Origin: Eledone cirrhosa
Lineage: Eukaryota > Mollusca > Cephalopoda > Octopoda > Eledonidae
Reading direction: 5' to 3'
Assembly: GCA_964016885.1 (NCBI GenBank)
Contig: OZ024740.1
Coordinates: 301,435,786-301,499,785, forward strand
DNA: 64,000 nt
Within the stretch, counting starts at the first letter, position 1; each line of letters begins with the position of its first letter. The position numbers and the translations under genes are program-made. Below, piece after piece: positions 29,146 through 40,545 of this stretch. The notes beneath the pieces were generated by a model. The model had not been told where the DNA came from, ran no database searches, and saw only the letters and a list, made by a program, of their open reading frames with translations.

Positions 29146-32100
29146 GTAACCGACACAAACGTTTACTGAAAACTAAATGTGTTGTTTAATATTACAGCTA
29201 TACCTTGTCATTTCTATTTCTCTCTCCCTTATCACTCTCTTTCTGTCTGCGTTTCGATCTGTCACACCCTCAAATCTTGTTGAATTGTTTTTTTTTGTCC
29301 CTCAGTCAAGGATTTTCGGACCATCCATAAGTTCATGGAGGTGCTGTGAATGGAAAAGTTTCACCTTCTATATGTAGATGATTAAGGCGAAATATTTCCT
29401 ACATGTTTAGTCACATCATACACAATTGTTCTTCAGGGAATTTATAAATACTCTTTTTAAAAGTGTCAATAAGCATATAGTGGATGTATGCATGCAGCTT
29501 TATCTGGCATTGCAACTTTACTCCAATATTTTACTCATCGTTTCAATTTAATTATAAGGTTGTTGATGTTTATTTTGGTAAATTGCCAAGTGTTGATCGA
29601 ATTTGCATATTGGATTTCACTGAGAATTTTACTCGTGTAATAGGTAGTCAAACGTGGACTCAGCTAGACACCGACAGCTTGTGCATTGGTTATTTTCCAG
29701 GAGCTCGGCGCCCGGATGTGTGAATTTCACAAATGCCATTGCCGTTCCACTGTGGGTTCTTCCAGTCTTAACACACCACCAGGCCGTTACAGTGTTCACC
29801 GCCTCCCACACAATGCTGCACTTAACGATATGATAAAGCATGGCCCGGGTGGCGCAGGTTTCACTTCTCAGCTCGAGACAGCGGGGCTGGACCAAAGTGT
29901 CGGGAAATAGTCAAATGGTAGGACAATCTTCCCGTTCGCCGGTGGTAGTCCCCTCATCTGGGATTCAACAAGTTGTGACTTCCAGTGTTTTGGGCTCTCG
30001 GAACACATCCCTGCTCACTACTATCAGGCTGGATCTCGTTGCCCGCTGGTGCAAGTCCCTCGAGGTGAAATTGCTTTTCCATCACGTTTCCCTCGCTGTC
30101 CTCCAGTGAATTGTCTTCTCCATCCTGCCGGCCCTGACTGCGAGGTGGGCTGACACTTTAGTTGCATTTATGGTCGTAGCCTTTGGATATGATTTACCTA
30201 CATATGTAGTCAAACGATTGGAAGATTATAAAATTAACATGCCTATGGCTTAGTTAAAAGAGAAAGCAAGGGAAAGTACAATTCACACTATGACCGAACA
30301 CAAGTTTCGAATGTGTGCAATAGTGTGGATTCCGTTACTGAGTCATATAGGCCAGGTAGTAATACTAAAGCAATATACAGCGTACATCACTCACACTGAT
30401 AATTGGCCAGAATAGATCTAACAGCATAGTGGAGTGTTAGGAAATACCGCATTGATACAATTATACACTAACTGCATTTGTCTAAATATATTATTTATTA
30501 CATTTATCACATCGCTGAATACTGCGACATTCTTGGCATTATCGTTTGTTAATACTTTGAATGGATATTTAAGAAACATGGCAAAGGAAACAGTTGATTG
30601 TTTTCTGTATTCCAGAACTTGCAAATGTGACGTGTTAACGTGTTTGGTATTATTGTTTGAGTGTATATATCGAAACATTATCCAAATACATTTTCTATGT
30701 CTGGATATTTGCAAGCAGTTTAATTTCTATACGCCATCTGAAATCACGAGACACATCCCTATTCTTAAATATAGATGTATATTTAGTTGCTACTGGAGAT
30801 AGTCATTTGTATGGCTTTGAGGTTGCCCGCTCTTTGTTTAAATTTAGGTGAGATATCATGCGAGAAAATATTAATACAGGATATGTTAGTACAGTGTTTG
30901 CTTTAAAGATAAAGCGTCAATGAACATCTCATGCCATGTGGCCTTAATTTCAACATTCTAGTGTTTGCTTCATGAATTCGATAGAAGTCCAATTCTAACG
31001 TGACAAAGACGAATAAACATAACTATGTTGTTCGATGTTTCAGTCGAAATCGATCTAAATGAATGGTTTTGGTGCAGCGATAATTCTCTATATGTAATGT
31101 AGTTATTCGGAAAAGAACTATGCGGTTTGAATTTGGAATAAATTTGACAAAGGTGATGTGGTTAAAATTTACCCCCCCCCCCCACACACACACACACAAA
31201 CAAATGCCTCATCCAGTATTTTCAAGCGTTTGTTGGTTTGTTTTTTTAAATAAAATATAATTACAATTGCCTTAATATTTTATTTAATTATAGGATATTA
31301 TGATGAGAAACATTTCTCGATTGAATAATATCGATAGATGATAACAAATTAGAATGCCATGACATCTTGTTATTTGTCCACAACGGCTAATTGCGCCTGT
31401 CACTGCTTACTACCAGACGGATTCCTCTATCTCTGGACGGTAGTTAATGTAGACCATTTTAGGAGGCATCGAAACTTCTCGCCGTTGCTGTTGCAATGTT
31501 CGACAAAATCTTGGAAACCCGTACACATATCCCTGCCGATATATAACACTAGCCAGCTGCGGTCGGCAGAGACGGAACAGGATTCAGATCCACTATACGG
31601 GCACATAGGACGGCCGTCAAAGCTTTGCGTACAGCACAGACACCTTACTCTGGGCAGGCATTATTTATATATCGACTCTAAAGAAAATATCTAGCACCAT
31701 TCTCACCGCCAAAATGTCGCGTGTGCCGCTTCTTCGAAGCACATTTACTAAATGATAAATCTTTTTCGATATTTTATTCTCAATAAGCTATTATTTTCTG
31801 AATGTAACTGGTCCCAATTTTATTTACTCTCATCAGCATATTGATTTCCTACTAAACTTGTTCGGTGATCTGCTCTAATAAGACTTTCCCCTCGGGAAAA
31901 CGTGTTTAACTTTCAATAACTGATCCCTGCATGTAGCCCAATACAAAGTTTCATGCATAAGACAAGGGGAAATTTGTGATACGTCTAGCCAGGTATCAAA
32001 TATTTCCGACACATTCTATTTTCTACTATCTTACAGATATCTAATTAGAAACTAGAGGAATAGTTGCGAATGTTTTCAGTCCACATTCCCATGTCTGGGA

Positions 32101-33568
32101 AATCCAGTCAAATTCTGTTAGACATTAGAAAATAATCACACATTATTGACAGGCGTCTGCACACCCCTCTTGTAACAGTTACGATCCATGTTCAGCGAAA
32201 ATCTCATTCTAAGAGCCAACTATTATTAATGAGTGGGATGTTTGCAGGAAGTCTCTAAGATTTTACAGAAGTTCAATCTCCTGATCCTGACGGAAAATAC
32301 CATATTACCAACTTAAATGCACCAGCGTCCCAGTAGAAGCACTAAACTACTATTTTGATCTACAAACAACATTCTTACATGTATGTTCAGAAATGTTCAA
32401 AATATAAACGCAATGACAGATAATCGACGAAAGCGGTGCAGTAATCCTCCAGAAAAGTGACAATGGATTGTATTGAGAACCTAATTGTTATCACAACCAA
32501 GGACTAGTTGAACAGTAAGGACTTCTTGAACTGTTGTCCTTTTCTTATGCTGACGCTAGACCAAGTATAATTATGCAGCCTAATTTGAGTAACGCCATTA
32601 AAAAGGTAAACCAAACCAAAAACAAAAACAAAAGGAACATGGCTCTCTAACTCTTGTCTAAGAGCTCCTCTTCTTCTCTGGAGCCATTATAAGGGCGCCC
32701 CGAAGATCTGTTGTCCAGAATATTTGGAAGTATAGAACGTTTTAGGAATGACTATTCAATGAAATACTTCCTATAGGTTTCTGTAGGAAGTTGTTCCATC
32801 CAGGATCACAAACATAATTAAACATATTATTATGTTACACTATAACGTGTCACAGTCGAAAAGCTGAGTCCATAGTGTAGCACAGAAATCATAACATATA
32901 TATATATATATATATAATTTTTTAATACATTAACAGAGAAAGCGTTAAGCAATACTCCGACCGGCTTCTGTCTCACTCAACAGACATTAGGATATACCTT
33001 AGTATAATCCCAATTATACGTTTGGGGTGCTAACTATACGTATTTTGCGGATAGCCAGTCGTATTATTTTATATGAGACATAATTAAAATACATCTCTCT
33101 TTCCAAACGATCGTTTCATTATAAGTCTTCTACAAATTGGGAAAATAATGTCCTGGTTATGTAGAAGCCTACACATAGTCCGTAGGAATATATGTAGGTG
33201 GGCACTTATAAATCATCAGTGGATGCCCGACAAATATCGATATAAAAAAACCTTACTGATATTAATGTTCAGCGATGGTACCTCTCCGTGCTAGAATGAC
33301 CGCCAAATTTGAAATCCCAGCAGTCTCACAATGAGAAATCTCACACTGCCATCAAGCGGAAAGGGGAGGTCATCGCAAAACATAAAATAATAAAATAATA
33401 TGCACGCGGGTCAATTAATTCTTTTAATAATTTTGACCATGCGTGAAGAATCAATTGGATATAAAAAAATAAATATATGCATGTATTATTTATACACGCA
33501 TATTGGTATTTTCTTAGGCTAAAAACAGAGATAAGATACCGGAATAAAGTAACGGTAGCATTTTGAAA
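29146..33568. other. Unassigned intergenic sequence
   Basis: About 4.4 kb with no recognised gene apart from a weak LINE-like patch (29625-30120). Short frames at 30434-30802, 30418-30714 and 31359-31694 show no signature. A C run with CA repeats lies at 31172-31200 and a short (TA)n at 32894-32917. This could include diverged repeats or non-coding host sequence. Confidence 0.4.
29625..30120 (-). pseudogene. Possible LINE 3' ORF fragment
   Basis: The minus-strand frame 29895-29629 includes RCLELRSET and LYHIVKCSIVWEAVNTV, similar to the Cys/His zinc-finger end of many LINE proteins (CxxC...ET...H....C....W). GC-rich compared with flanks. The rest is scrambled by frameshifts. Weak. Confidence 0.3.
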
Positions 33569-33569
33569 G

Positions 33570-33705
33570 GGTATGTCAATATTTATTTATAAAACTGGTA
33601 TATATTGTATTTTGTCTGATGAAAGCATACCATAATTTAACATGGTATCCTTGAAATATGTATAATAAAATAAATATGGTTTTATAAATATAGTTTCCAT
33701 TTGTT
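33570..33705 (+). repeat. PLE-type terminal repeat, single copy
   Basis: Homologous to one arm of 1179-1497 (AAAACTG...TATATTGTATTTTGTCTG, then GGTTTTATAAATATAGTTT). It is followed directly by (TA)n. Confidence 0.8.
33608..33672 (+). ncRNA. Type I hammerhead ribozyme motif
   Basis: Stem I UAUUUUGU/AUAAAAUA is eight pairs. CUGAUGA is at 33616-33622. Stem II has AAGC.../...CCUU with an AUACCAU/AUGGUAU helix. GAA is at 33653-33655. Stem III AUA/UAU has loop UG. The cleavage nucleotide is A33664. Compared with 1390-1455, the basal G-C and A-C positions of stem II are A-U pairs and the upper helix is different but paired. Confidence 0.82.
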
Positions 33706-33711
33706 AATATC

Positions 33712-33713
<2 letters not shown>

Positions 33714-33756
<43 letters not shown>

Positions 33757-33893
33757 TATTTATATAATTATATATATACATATATATTTACATAATTATA
33801 TATTTAGTCTAGAAATAGCCGTCGAGACGGCTAGAGCTCTGCCGTCCGGGTCATACTTTTTCCTATATATATATATATATTTATATAATTATA

Positions 33894-33977
<84 letters not shown>

Positions 33978-33992
33978 TATTAATGATATTAA
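33714..33992. repeat. (TA)n microsatellites around a dispersed-repeat fragment
   Basis: (TA)n at about 33714-33750 and 33866-33975. Between them, 33806-33866 carries AGTCTAGAAATAGCCGTCG and TTTTTCCTATATA, a fragment of the repeat family at 28170-28378. Confidence 0.9.
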
Positions 33993-35141
33993 CAATATTA
34001 TTTTTGGGTGATATGAGGCTGATGATTATAGTGATCAATATGATCATCATCATCAACATCAACACCATCAACATCATTACACTATGGTGTGGGGTCGGGG
34101 TTGATACCACTGGCGGCGATTGGACTGTTGTGGGTGAAGATGATGATGGAATAATAACATATAATATGAGTATGGCAAACATTAGTTAAGGTACATTCGC
34201 TGGATGGACTTATATAAAAAATGAATATTTGAAAAGATTGCACCATTTTGTTACTTTTCTGTTAAGTGCTAACAACATTAAGAAGCATGTTGTAATAAAC
34301 AGATCGAAAATCTATCAACTACTTGCCATAGACATTATCAAGATGTATACAACAGATGATAATCAACTGAAAATAAATCTTCCAAATGAACTATATGGAT
34401 ATACTAAGGGAATTGATATCAGACTCAGTTGAGAAAATATGACGATACGCAATCAATAGAAGATTAATTAAAAACAGTAATATCATCCAAGATAGTATAA
34501 GACATATAATAGTATTATTTTTAAAAGAAGCATCGGAAAACTGATTTACAATTATTTGGAAAGAAATGAATTAAACAGTACCTTACACACAAATGAAAAA
34601 TACGTTTTAGAAATAAATATGATAGATTGATTCGATTAATATACAAAACGATGGCAAATTCTAAAAAGTAAGTACCGATAGCTAAGCCGTCCTAATGAGA
34701 AGATCTATATGTATATTTATAATATGTTTAAGTTAATGATGAATGAACTAGCAACGCAATAAAAACATTCCTAAATCTCTGACACAGAAAAATGATTATG
34801 TTTTCCACTGACATTATTAGAATGTAATTTCATTTTTTTCCCCCACTAAATTACACAATCTTTCACTGTAAACATATCGCATAGAGACAAGAAAATATTA
34901 ATACAAATACGTACAAAACGCGTTTTTCCTTCAAATACACAAATACAAAATACCAGCAGAAATGAAACAAGAAGAATAAATCGTCTATATAGCAAATAAT
35001 TGAAAAAATTGGGTGGTTAACGGAAAGAGCTGCACTGGAATAAGAAATAATATTTCACAGGAAGAATGAGACATATGAAAATTCGAAATTGTATTAATGG
35101 TTATTATTGTTATGGTTATTATAGTTAAAAATAATAATCAT
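33993..35141. other. Unassigned AT-rich sequence
   Basis: A short ATCATCATCAACATC patch lies near 34041. The frame 34229-34432 has no recognised domain. Nothing else supported. Confidence 0.4.
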
Positions 35142-35318
35142 AATGTTTCTCCTTTTGGAACAAGGCCAGCAATTACCCCAGTGCATAGCTAGTGCTTTAT
35201 TTTACTGACTTCGTAAAGATGAAAGGCAAAGTTAACCTCAGTGGATTTGAACTCAGATCGTAAAGAGCCATAAATCGATACTGCAAAGCATAGTTTCTGA
35301 CGCTCTACCGATGCTGCA
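35142..35318 (-). mobile_element. tRNA-derived SINE, outer of two stacked copies
   Basis: Minus strand: head GCAGCATCGGTAGAGCGTC, diverged body (GACTTCGTAAAGATG on plus), tail GGAGAAACATTATGATT. Its head abuts the (ATT)n tail of the next SINE on the minus strand. Confidence 0.9.
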
Positions 35319-35341
35319 ATAATAATAATAATAATCATAAT

Positions 35342-35530
35342 AATTGTTTCTACATTTAGGCACAAGGCCAGCAATTACCCAGTGTATTACTGGTACTTTA
35401 TTTTATCGACCCCGTAAGGATGAAAGGCAAAGTCAACCTCGGCGGGATTTGAACTCAGATCATAAAGGGACGTAACTATGCTGGAAAGCATGGCGTCCGA
35501 CCCTCTACCGATACTGCCAATCCACCGCCC
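35342..35530 (-). mobile_element. tRNA-derived SINE, full length, on a LINE tail
   Basis: Minus strand: head GGGCGGTGGATTGGCAGTAT at 35530, body and tail TAGAAACAATTATTATG at 35342. The head abuts the (ATT)n tail of the LINE at 35531. Confidence 0.95.
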
Positions 35531-35568
<38 letters not shown>

Positions 35569-38075
35569 CTTTCTTTATTAACCACAAGGGTTTACACAAA
35601 GTAGACATTAAGGACAGTACAGGACAATACAAGACGATACAAATGAGCATTTCTGCGTGTAAAAAACCCAGATAAACAGAGAATGTAACAAAAAAAGGAA
35701 GAATGAAACATTCCCCAATACGGGGGAGACTTCCGAGGGACATTCGTGGAGAAAGCCCATTAAAAAAAGTAACGGTGACGCTGACCACCAGCGCAATTGC
35801 CCTCTCCCAGTTTTCCACCTTCAATTTACAGACACATACTCAAAGTAGGCCCATTCACACGGGCCATTCTGTCCTCTCTCACCCATCTTTCAACAACATG
35901 CTGGGAAGAGAGCACTTCCCTCTCTACCCTGATTTTCCCTTTTAAATAAAATATGAAAAGGTTAATCAGGGCATCACCGAAGAGGTAAGTGCTCGTCTTC
36001 AGCCCTTTCAAACGCGTCCACCATACTATCTCTTTCGCCATGGCCACCAGACAGATAAAAATTGCCTGCCCTTCCCGGCTAAAGGAAGGGGGCGGGGCAA
36101 TCATCGCGATGGACTCAGCTGATAGCTGGATCCGTCCTACACGCGACAGCAGGTGTTCGACATACACCCACAAGTCAGCAATGCTCGGACATTGGACGAG
36201 TGCGTGGAGGACGGTTTTGTTGCCCTGCGCGCATCTCGGACATACCAGGCTGGCGGCACCTCCTTGTCTGTAGAGTATATTCCGAACTGGCAAAGCTCCT
36301 CGGTAGCACAGCCAGGCCAGGGATTTCTGGAAGTTGTCCATAAGCCCCGGCCCGAAAGTTCTTCCGAAGAGATTGACCAGTTGATTTTCATCGATGCCTA
36401 GAGTTTCTCCAAGTACGTCGTCGCTCTTCCCCTCCACTAATCCTCTATAGAACGCCGAGGTGGAGTCTCCACGGATCACATTGCCCGATTGGTCGAGGGC
36501 TGTGAGCACTTGAAGACATTCCAGTCTCCAACCGCTCTCGTAGTTCAGATCTGTAAAGAAGACGAGGTGGGAAAGACCCGTCTAGCAAGCAATGGGCGAC
36601 CACACCTGATCGCCGTCGACGAAGAGGTGGAGATGTTGTAGCCTGAGCGCGTGTATGCGCATCATCAGCCACGGCATGCGAGCCCTCCACGTAGCGGGCG
36701 TTGACAGCAGATGGACCGCCTGACCATCAGAGCGCGTCTTTTCCACAAAAAGCGAAAGAGTAAAGGCTACAGAGCAGTCAGGCAAGGCTTAGGACAAGAC
36801 ACGGGGGTCAGGCGGTGTAGATGACGGACGCTATGTAAGCGTTAGCCACCTCTCGACCTTTCAAGGATAGCTTCCTCTCCGTCCATTTCTGGGTGACAGA
36901 GGCCACCCTGCTCGTCACCTCGTTCCAGTTTTTGTCCATCTGGAGGTCCGGAGCGAACCAGACCCTAGCAATGGGCCTGAAATTATCTATGTTATCCCAC
37001 TTGTCGGATCCTTTTTCAGCAGCGTCACAGCTCCTCGGCTCACAGAACTGTTGCCATTGCAGTAGTCTGGCATCTGTACGTAATGTTCAGACCATCAAAA
37101 CCAGGCGATTTAGCCCTTGTCCAGCCAGTCATTGCCTCCCGTACTTCAGCTGCTGTTATCGGCTTTTCGCAACACTCAGCCTCAGTGGCCGAGAGCCGCG
37201 GCAGTCCGTCGAGGTAGACACTAAAGTCCATCCCTCGATCCGGCCCGCCGTTTCCCACAAACCGCTGAGTGAAGTGTCGCTGAAAAGCTTCACACATTTT
37301 CCCGGGAGAAAAGCTTCACACATTTGCCCATGTAGCATGCGCCCGTCGTGGTCCACCAAAGACCGGATCGTGGCTTTGATGCCACGACGTGCTTCCGCCT
37401 CACGGGCCCATTGAACGGCTTTCATCCCCTCGTGACTCAGAGCAGGCACCCTAGCTCTGACAACGAAGCCTTCGTGCTTTGCATCGAAGAATTTGTCAAG
37501 TGCCAATTTCGCCGCTAGTACGTCGGTCGCGATGATTTGCTAAGCGCCTCGTCTAATTTTCTAACTAGATCTCCCTCTGCTCTATTTTTCTCTATTGCTA
37601 AAGCCTTACTAAACCTAATGGACTCTATTCTAATCACTCTTTTCAGGGCAAACCACCACTTGTTGTTGACGATGGCCCCATCAACGCAGACAAATGCGCT
37701 AATCCGGTCTCTCTAGGCCTTGCGCGGTGGTAATGACGCGTTTAGCTTCCAGTAGCTGGGTCCTCGTCTAAAAAGCCTTTTTAAGTCAACCACACAGATC
37801 AGGAATGTGTGCTCGGTGTAGCTGACTAACTTGAATTGTGAACAGCCTATGCTAGACATATCTATTTCCCTACAAAATACTCTATCTAGATATGATATGG
37901 ATGACCCGATGCGGCTTTTCCAAATCCACGTTGAGCATTCGGGAAATCCAATCGGTACATGTCAGACAGTTCAAAACGCCTGAGCAGGTTGGTGAGGATC
38001 TTGCACCCTCCTCCCGTATCCGCTGATCCGACACAGTCCCAGCGTGCATCTAGGATTCAGGCCACCACAACCTCC
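35531..38075 (-). mobile_element. LINE (Tx1/L1-like) with internal deletion of RT core
   Basis: Minus strand, in order: endonuclease C-terminal part (about 38070-37800: LDARWDCVGSADTGGGC, LRRFELSDMYR, VSYTEHTFLICVVDL), RRGPSYWKLNASL linker, coiled region to ALDKFFDAKHEGFVVRAR (37506), pre-RT ITAAEVREAMTGW, RAKSPGFDGLN (to about 37085), then a jump to the RT thumb region DKNWNEVTSRVASVTQKW and KLSLKGREVANAYIASVIY (about 36935-36830), zinc-finger CPRCAQGNKTVLHALVQCPS (about 36265) and the C-terminus ending NGPTLSMCL at 35826. RT motifs A to D are deleted near 37035. The 3' UTR (35825-35570) ends in an (ATT)n tail. Confidence 0.82.
35826..36560 (-). pseudogene. LINE C-terminal zinc-finger region
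   Basis: The open frame 36509-35826 encodes QVLTALDQSGNVIRG, GVRNILYRQGG-type sequence, the CxxC...H....C finger (CPRCAQGNKTVLHALVQC), then LVAMAKEIVWWTRLKGLKTS and LSSQHVVERWVREDRMARV. Uninterrupted for 227 codons. Paralogous to 38500-38746 on the plus strand, which lacks the finger. Confidence 0.8.
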
Positions 38076-38985
38076 ACCTCATGCGATACATCGTGGAGAG
38101 GGTAGCTAGGGAACCTGGCACGGGTCGGTCCTTGATCAATTTAGATCAGTCGAAATATTTTGATAGGGTCGACCATGGTTATCTGGCGGCAGTTATTTGG
38201 CATCGTTATCAGTCGGTGGTCCTGCAGCTCTGCACCTGGAGAGGGAGATTCATGCCGTACAACGGCGTCGTCAGGCGCAGGACGGATGGACCGGTTAAAT
38301 TGCTGGGGGTCTGGTTCTGTCCGGACCTCCAGACGGACAAAAACTGGGAGAAGGTGATGAGCAGGGTGGCTTCTCTCACCCAGAATTGGACGGTGAGAAA
38401 GCTATCCCTGAAAGGTCGAGTGGAGGTGGCTAACGCGTACATCGCGTCCGCCATCTACTACCGCATGACCGTCATGACTTGTCCTAAACGTAGCTTACTG
38501 GAAGGGCAGGCAGTTTTTATCTGTCTGGTGGCCATGGCGAAAGAGATAGTATGGTCGACGCGTTTGAAAGGGCTGAAGACGAGTACTTACTTCTTCGGTG
38601 ATGCCCTGATTAACTTTTTCAAATTTCATTTGAAAAAGAAAATCAGGGTGGAGAGGGTAGTGCTCTCTTCCCAGCATTTTGTTGAAAGATGGGTGAGAGA
38701 GGCAAATGGCCCGAGTGAATGGGCTACTCTGAGTACGTGTCTGTAAATTAAAGGTGGAAAACTGGGTGAGGGCACTTGCCCTGGTGGTCAGGGTCACTGT
38801 GGATTTTTAATGGGCTTTCATCACAAATGTCCCTCGATATCTCCCCCGTATTGGGGAATTTTTCATTGTTATTTTTTGTTGCATCCTCTGTTTTTGTTTT
38901 TTACACGCAGAAATGCCCATTTGTACCGTTCCGTATTGTGCTGTACTTTCCTTAATGTCTACTTTATGTAAACCCATTATTATTA
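38076..38985 (+). mobile_element. LINE of the same family, opposite strand, with different deletions
   Basis: The 221-codon frame 38081-38746 starts RYIVERVAREPGTGRSLINL with RT motif A DQSKYFDRVDH. It then jumps over motifs B to D to the thumb (LLGVWFCPDLQTDKNWEK, KLSLKGRVEVANAYIASAIY), then jumps over the zinc finger to GQAVFICLVAMAKEIVW and ends ATLSTCL. The 3' UTR (38747-38970) is homologous to the minus-strand copy and ends in an ATT-rich tail. Head-to-head with 35531-38075 at about 38075. Confidence 0.82.
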
Positions 38986-39060
38986 TTTGTTTTATTATTG
39001 TTGTCGATGTTGTTGTTATTGTTGTTGTTACTATTATTATAACCATTATCTTTCGTAACG
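38975..39060. repeat. ATT/GTT trinucleotide tract shared by two LINE tails
   Basis: On the plus strand ATTATTATTATTTG, then TTG-rich TGTTGTTGTTATTG, then ACTATTATTATAACC. The left side is the tail of the plus-strand LINE; the right side lies just after the C-terminal codons of a minus-strand LINE. Confidence 0.8.
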
Positions 39061-40545
39061 CTTTTGCTCTGGCAGATGTCATGCCGACTCTATGCCAAAA
39101 GAGCTAGCCATATCCAATGGCCAAACGTCCTTTGGGTCATTCCTCCTACTTCAACTCTCCAACACCCTCTGTTCGAATTCTTGCTGTTCCCAACAAGTCT
39201 GTTTTCTGCATCAATCATGTTTTAATGATAATTCCTAGCCCCTCAAACCATGCATCAACCCTTTTACTAAATGCTTCCAATGCACCAACCACAATCTTTA
39301 CAACTTCTAAATGTCTGATTCTCCATAGTTTCCTGATTTATCTCACCAGGTCCTTGGTTTATTCTCTACTGGGGTTAATATTTTCATCCAGAGATTATGT
39401 TGTCGAGTTTCATTCGCATTATTGCTGATTCGGCTCTTTGAATCTCTTGAGTTTCTCATCAGCTTGGCTTGATACTTCCAATTAGTAAGCTTTGATCTTG
39501 AGCAGCTAAGATGATGGCTCTACTCACTGTCTTTAGCTCTGAGCTACGTAGCAACAGATGGGTGTACATCTTCTCATCACTACAATTATTTCTCCAAATG
39601 TTTCAATTTCTTCCATAGAAGGCGTGGGGGTCAATGCTTATTTTCTCCTTTCCTATTTTTTTCTGAAAAATGACTTGACATCGGATGTGAACAACACATT
39701 TTGCTTGTAAAAATCGTTTCCCTTATTAAATCTTCATATTCTTTGAAATTCTATTTGGACATATTTTATCAGTAATTCTGTTGGTTATATCCGTTATTCT
39801 GTTGATGGAAATCCATATTTTCTCTTCAACATTATTACCTTCTTTCTTTTTACATTGATTATAGAGAATAGTTCATTTCACATTGTTATTTCCTATGTCA
39901 TTATTCCTATCTCCTTTTTAAATTTACTTCCCCATTGTGGCATGTTACTTAAGTTTGATTCTTTTTGCTTTTTCAGAGGCATACATCTCATTTCAACTAA
40001 CCTAGCAGATGCTTAACTGAATTTTATTAAAATCAGTTTCTAATTCTTGTATGATTTCGTGTGTTGCATAGTTAACAAATGATAATTTTGCTTTTAATTT
40101 GGTTTGTGTTTGAAGGTTTTTTTAAGTGGTGCTCTATCACTCAAACTTGTGTATCGTACAACCACTAGAGCATTCAGGATGTTCTACTTCACATCAATCA
40201 TAAATTCTCTGTGTTATTCAACAAATACTTTGTCTTCAAATTCGGGTTCATTAGAATTTTTCATTTCTTCAATCATTTGCCTGATTTGGTCAGATGTCAA
40301 CCATTCAATTAAGACCTGCGCTTGGCTACTCTCTTTATCTGATTCTCCATTTCATACCTTTTTATATTTAGGTAATTTTCAACAGCGTGCTTGATAGTAA
40401 TTAATCCCATATCTGTGAGTCCATTAATTCTGAAAATATCCCTGCTAACATTTGTTAACTTATTTACGCCCAAATAGGGTCTGGTATTTTGACATAATGG
40501 TCTCCATATTTTGTAAGAGCTTGTCGTGTGTGTCACTTGATATGG
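39060..40545 (-). pseudogene. LINE-like ORF, RT core missing
   Basis: Minus-strand pieces: SSYKIWRPLCQNTRPYLGV and RINGLTDMGLITIKHAVENY (40536-40370), RSQVLIEWLTSDQIRQMIEE, GNDFYKQNVLFTSDVKSFFR (about 39722-39662), TPSMEEIETFGEIIV (about 39625), then after missing RT sequence VRQIRKLWRIRHLEVVKIVV, GALEAFSKRVDAWFEGLGII and LLGTARILRTEGV (about 39360-39165). These resemble the N-terminal linker and C-terminal tail of a LINE common in molluscs. Many stops. It ends at the trinucleotide tract at 38975-39060. Confidence 0.5.

Noticed and set aside
30418..30802. Overlapping frames on both strands as a host gene
   Set aside because: No domain, splice-supported structure or codon signal; both strands are open by chance.
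31359..31694. 111-codon plus-strand frame as a gene
   Set aside because: No recognisable family; isolated, with no exon context visible.
36137..36785. Several overlapping frames in the Tx1-like LINE
   Set aside because: Alternative-frame shadows of the LINE coding sequence.
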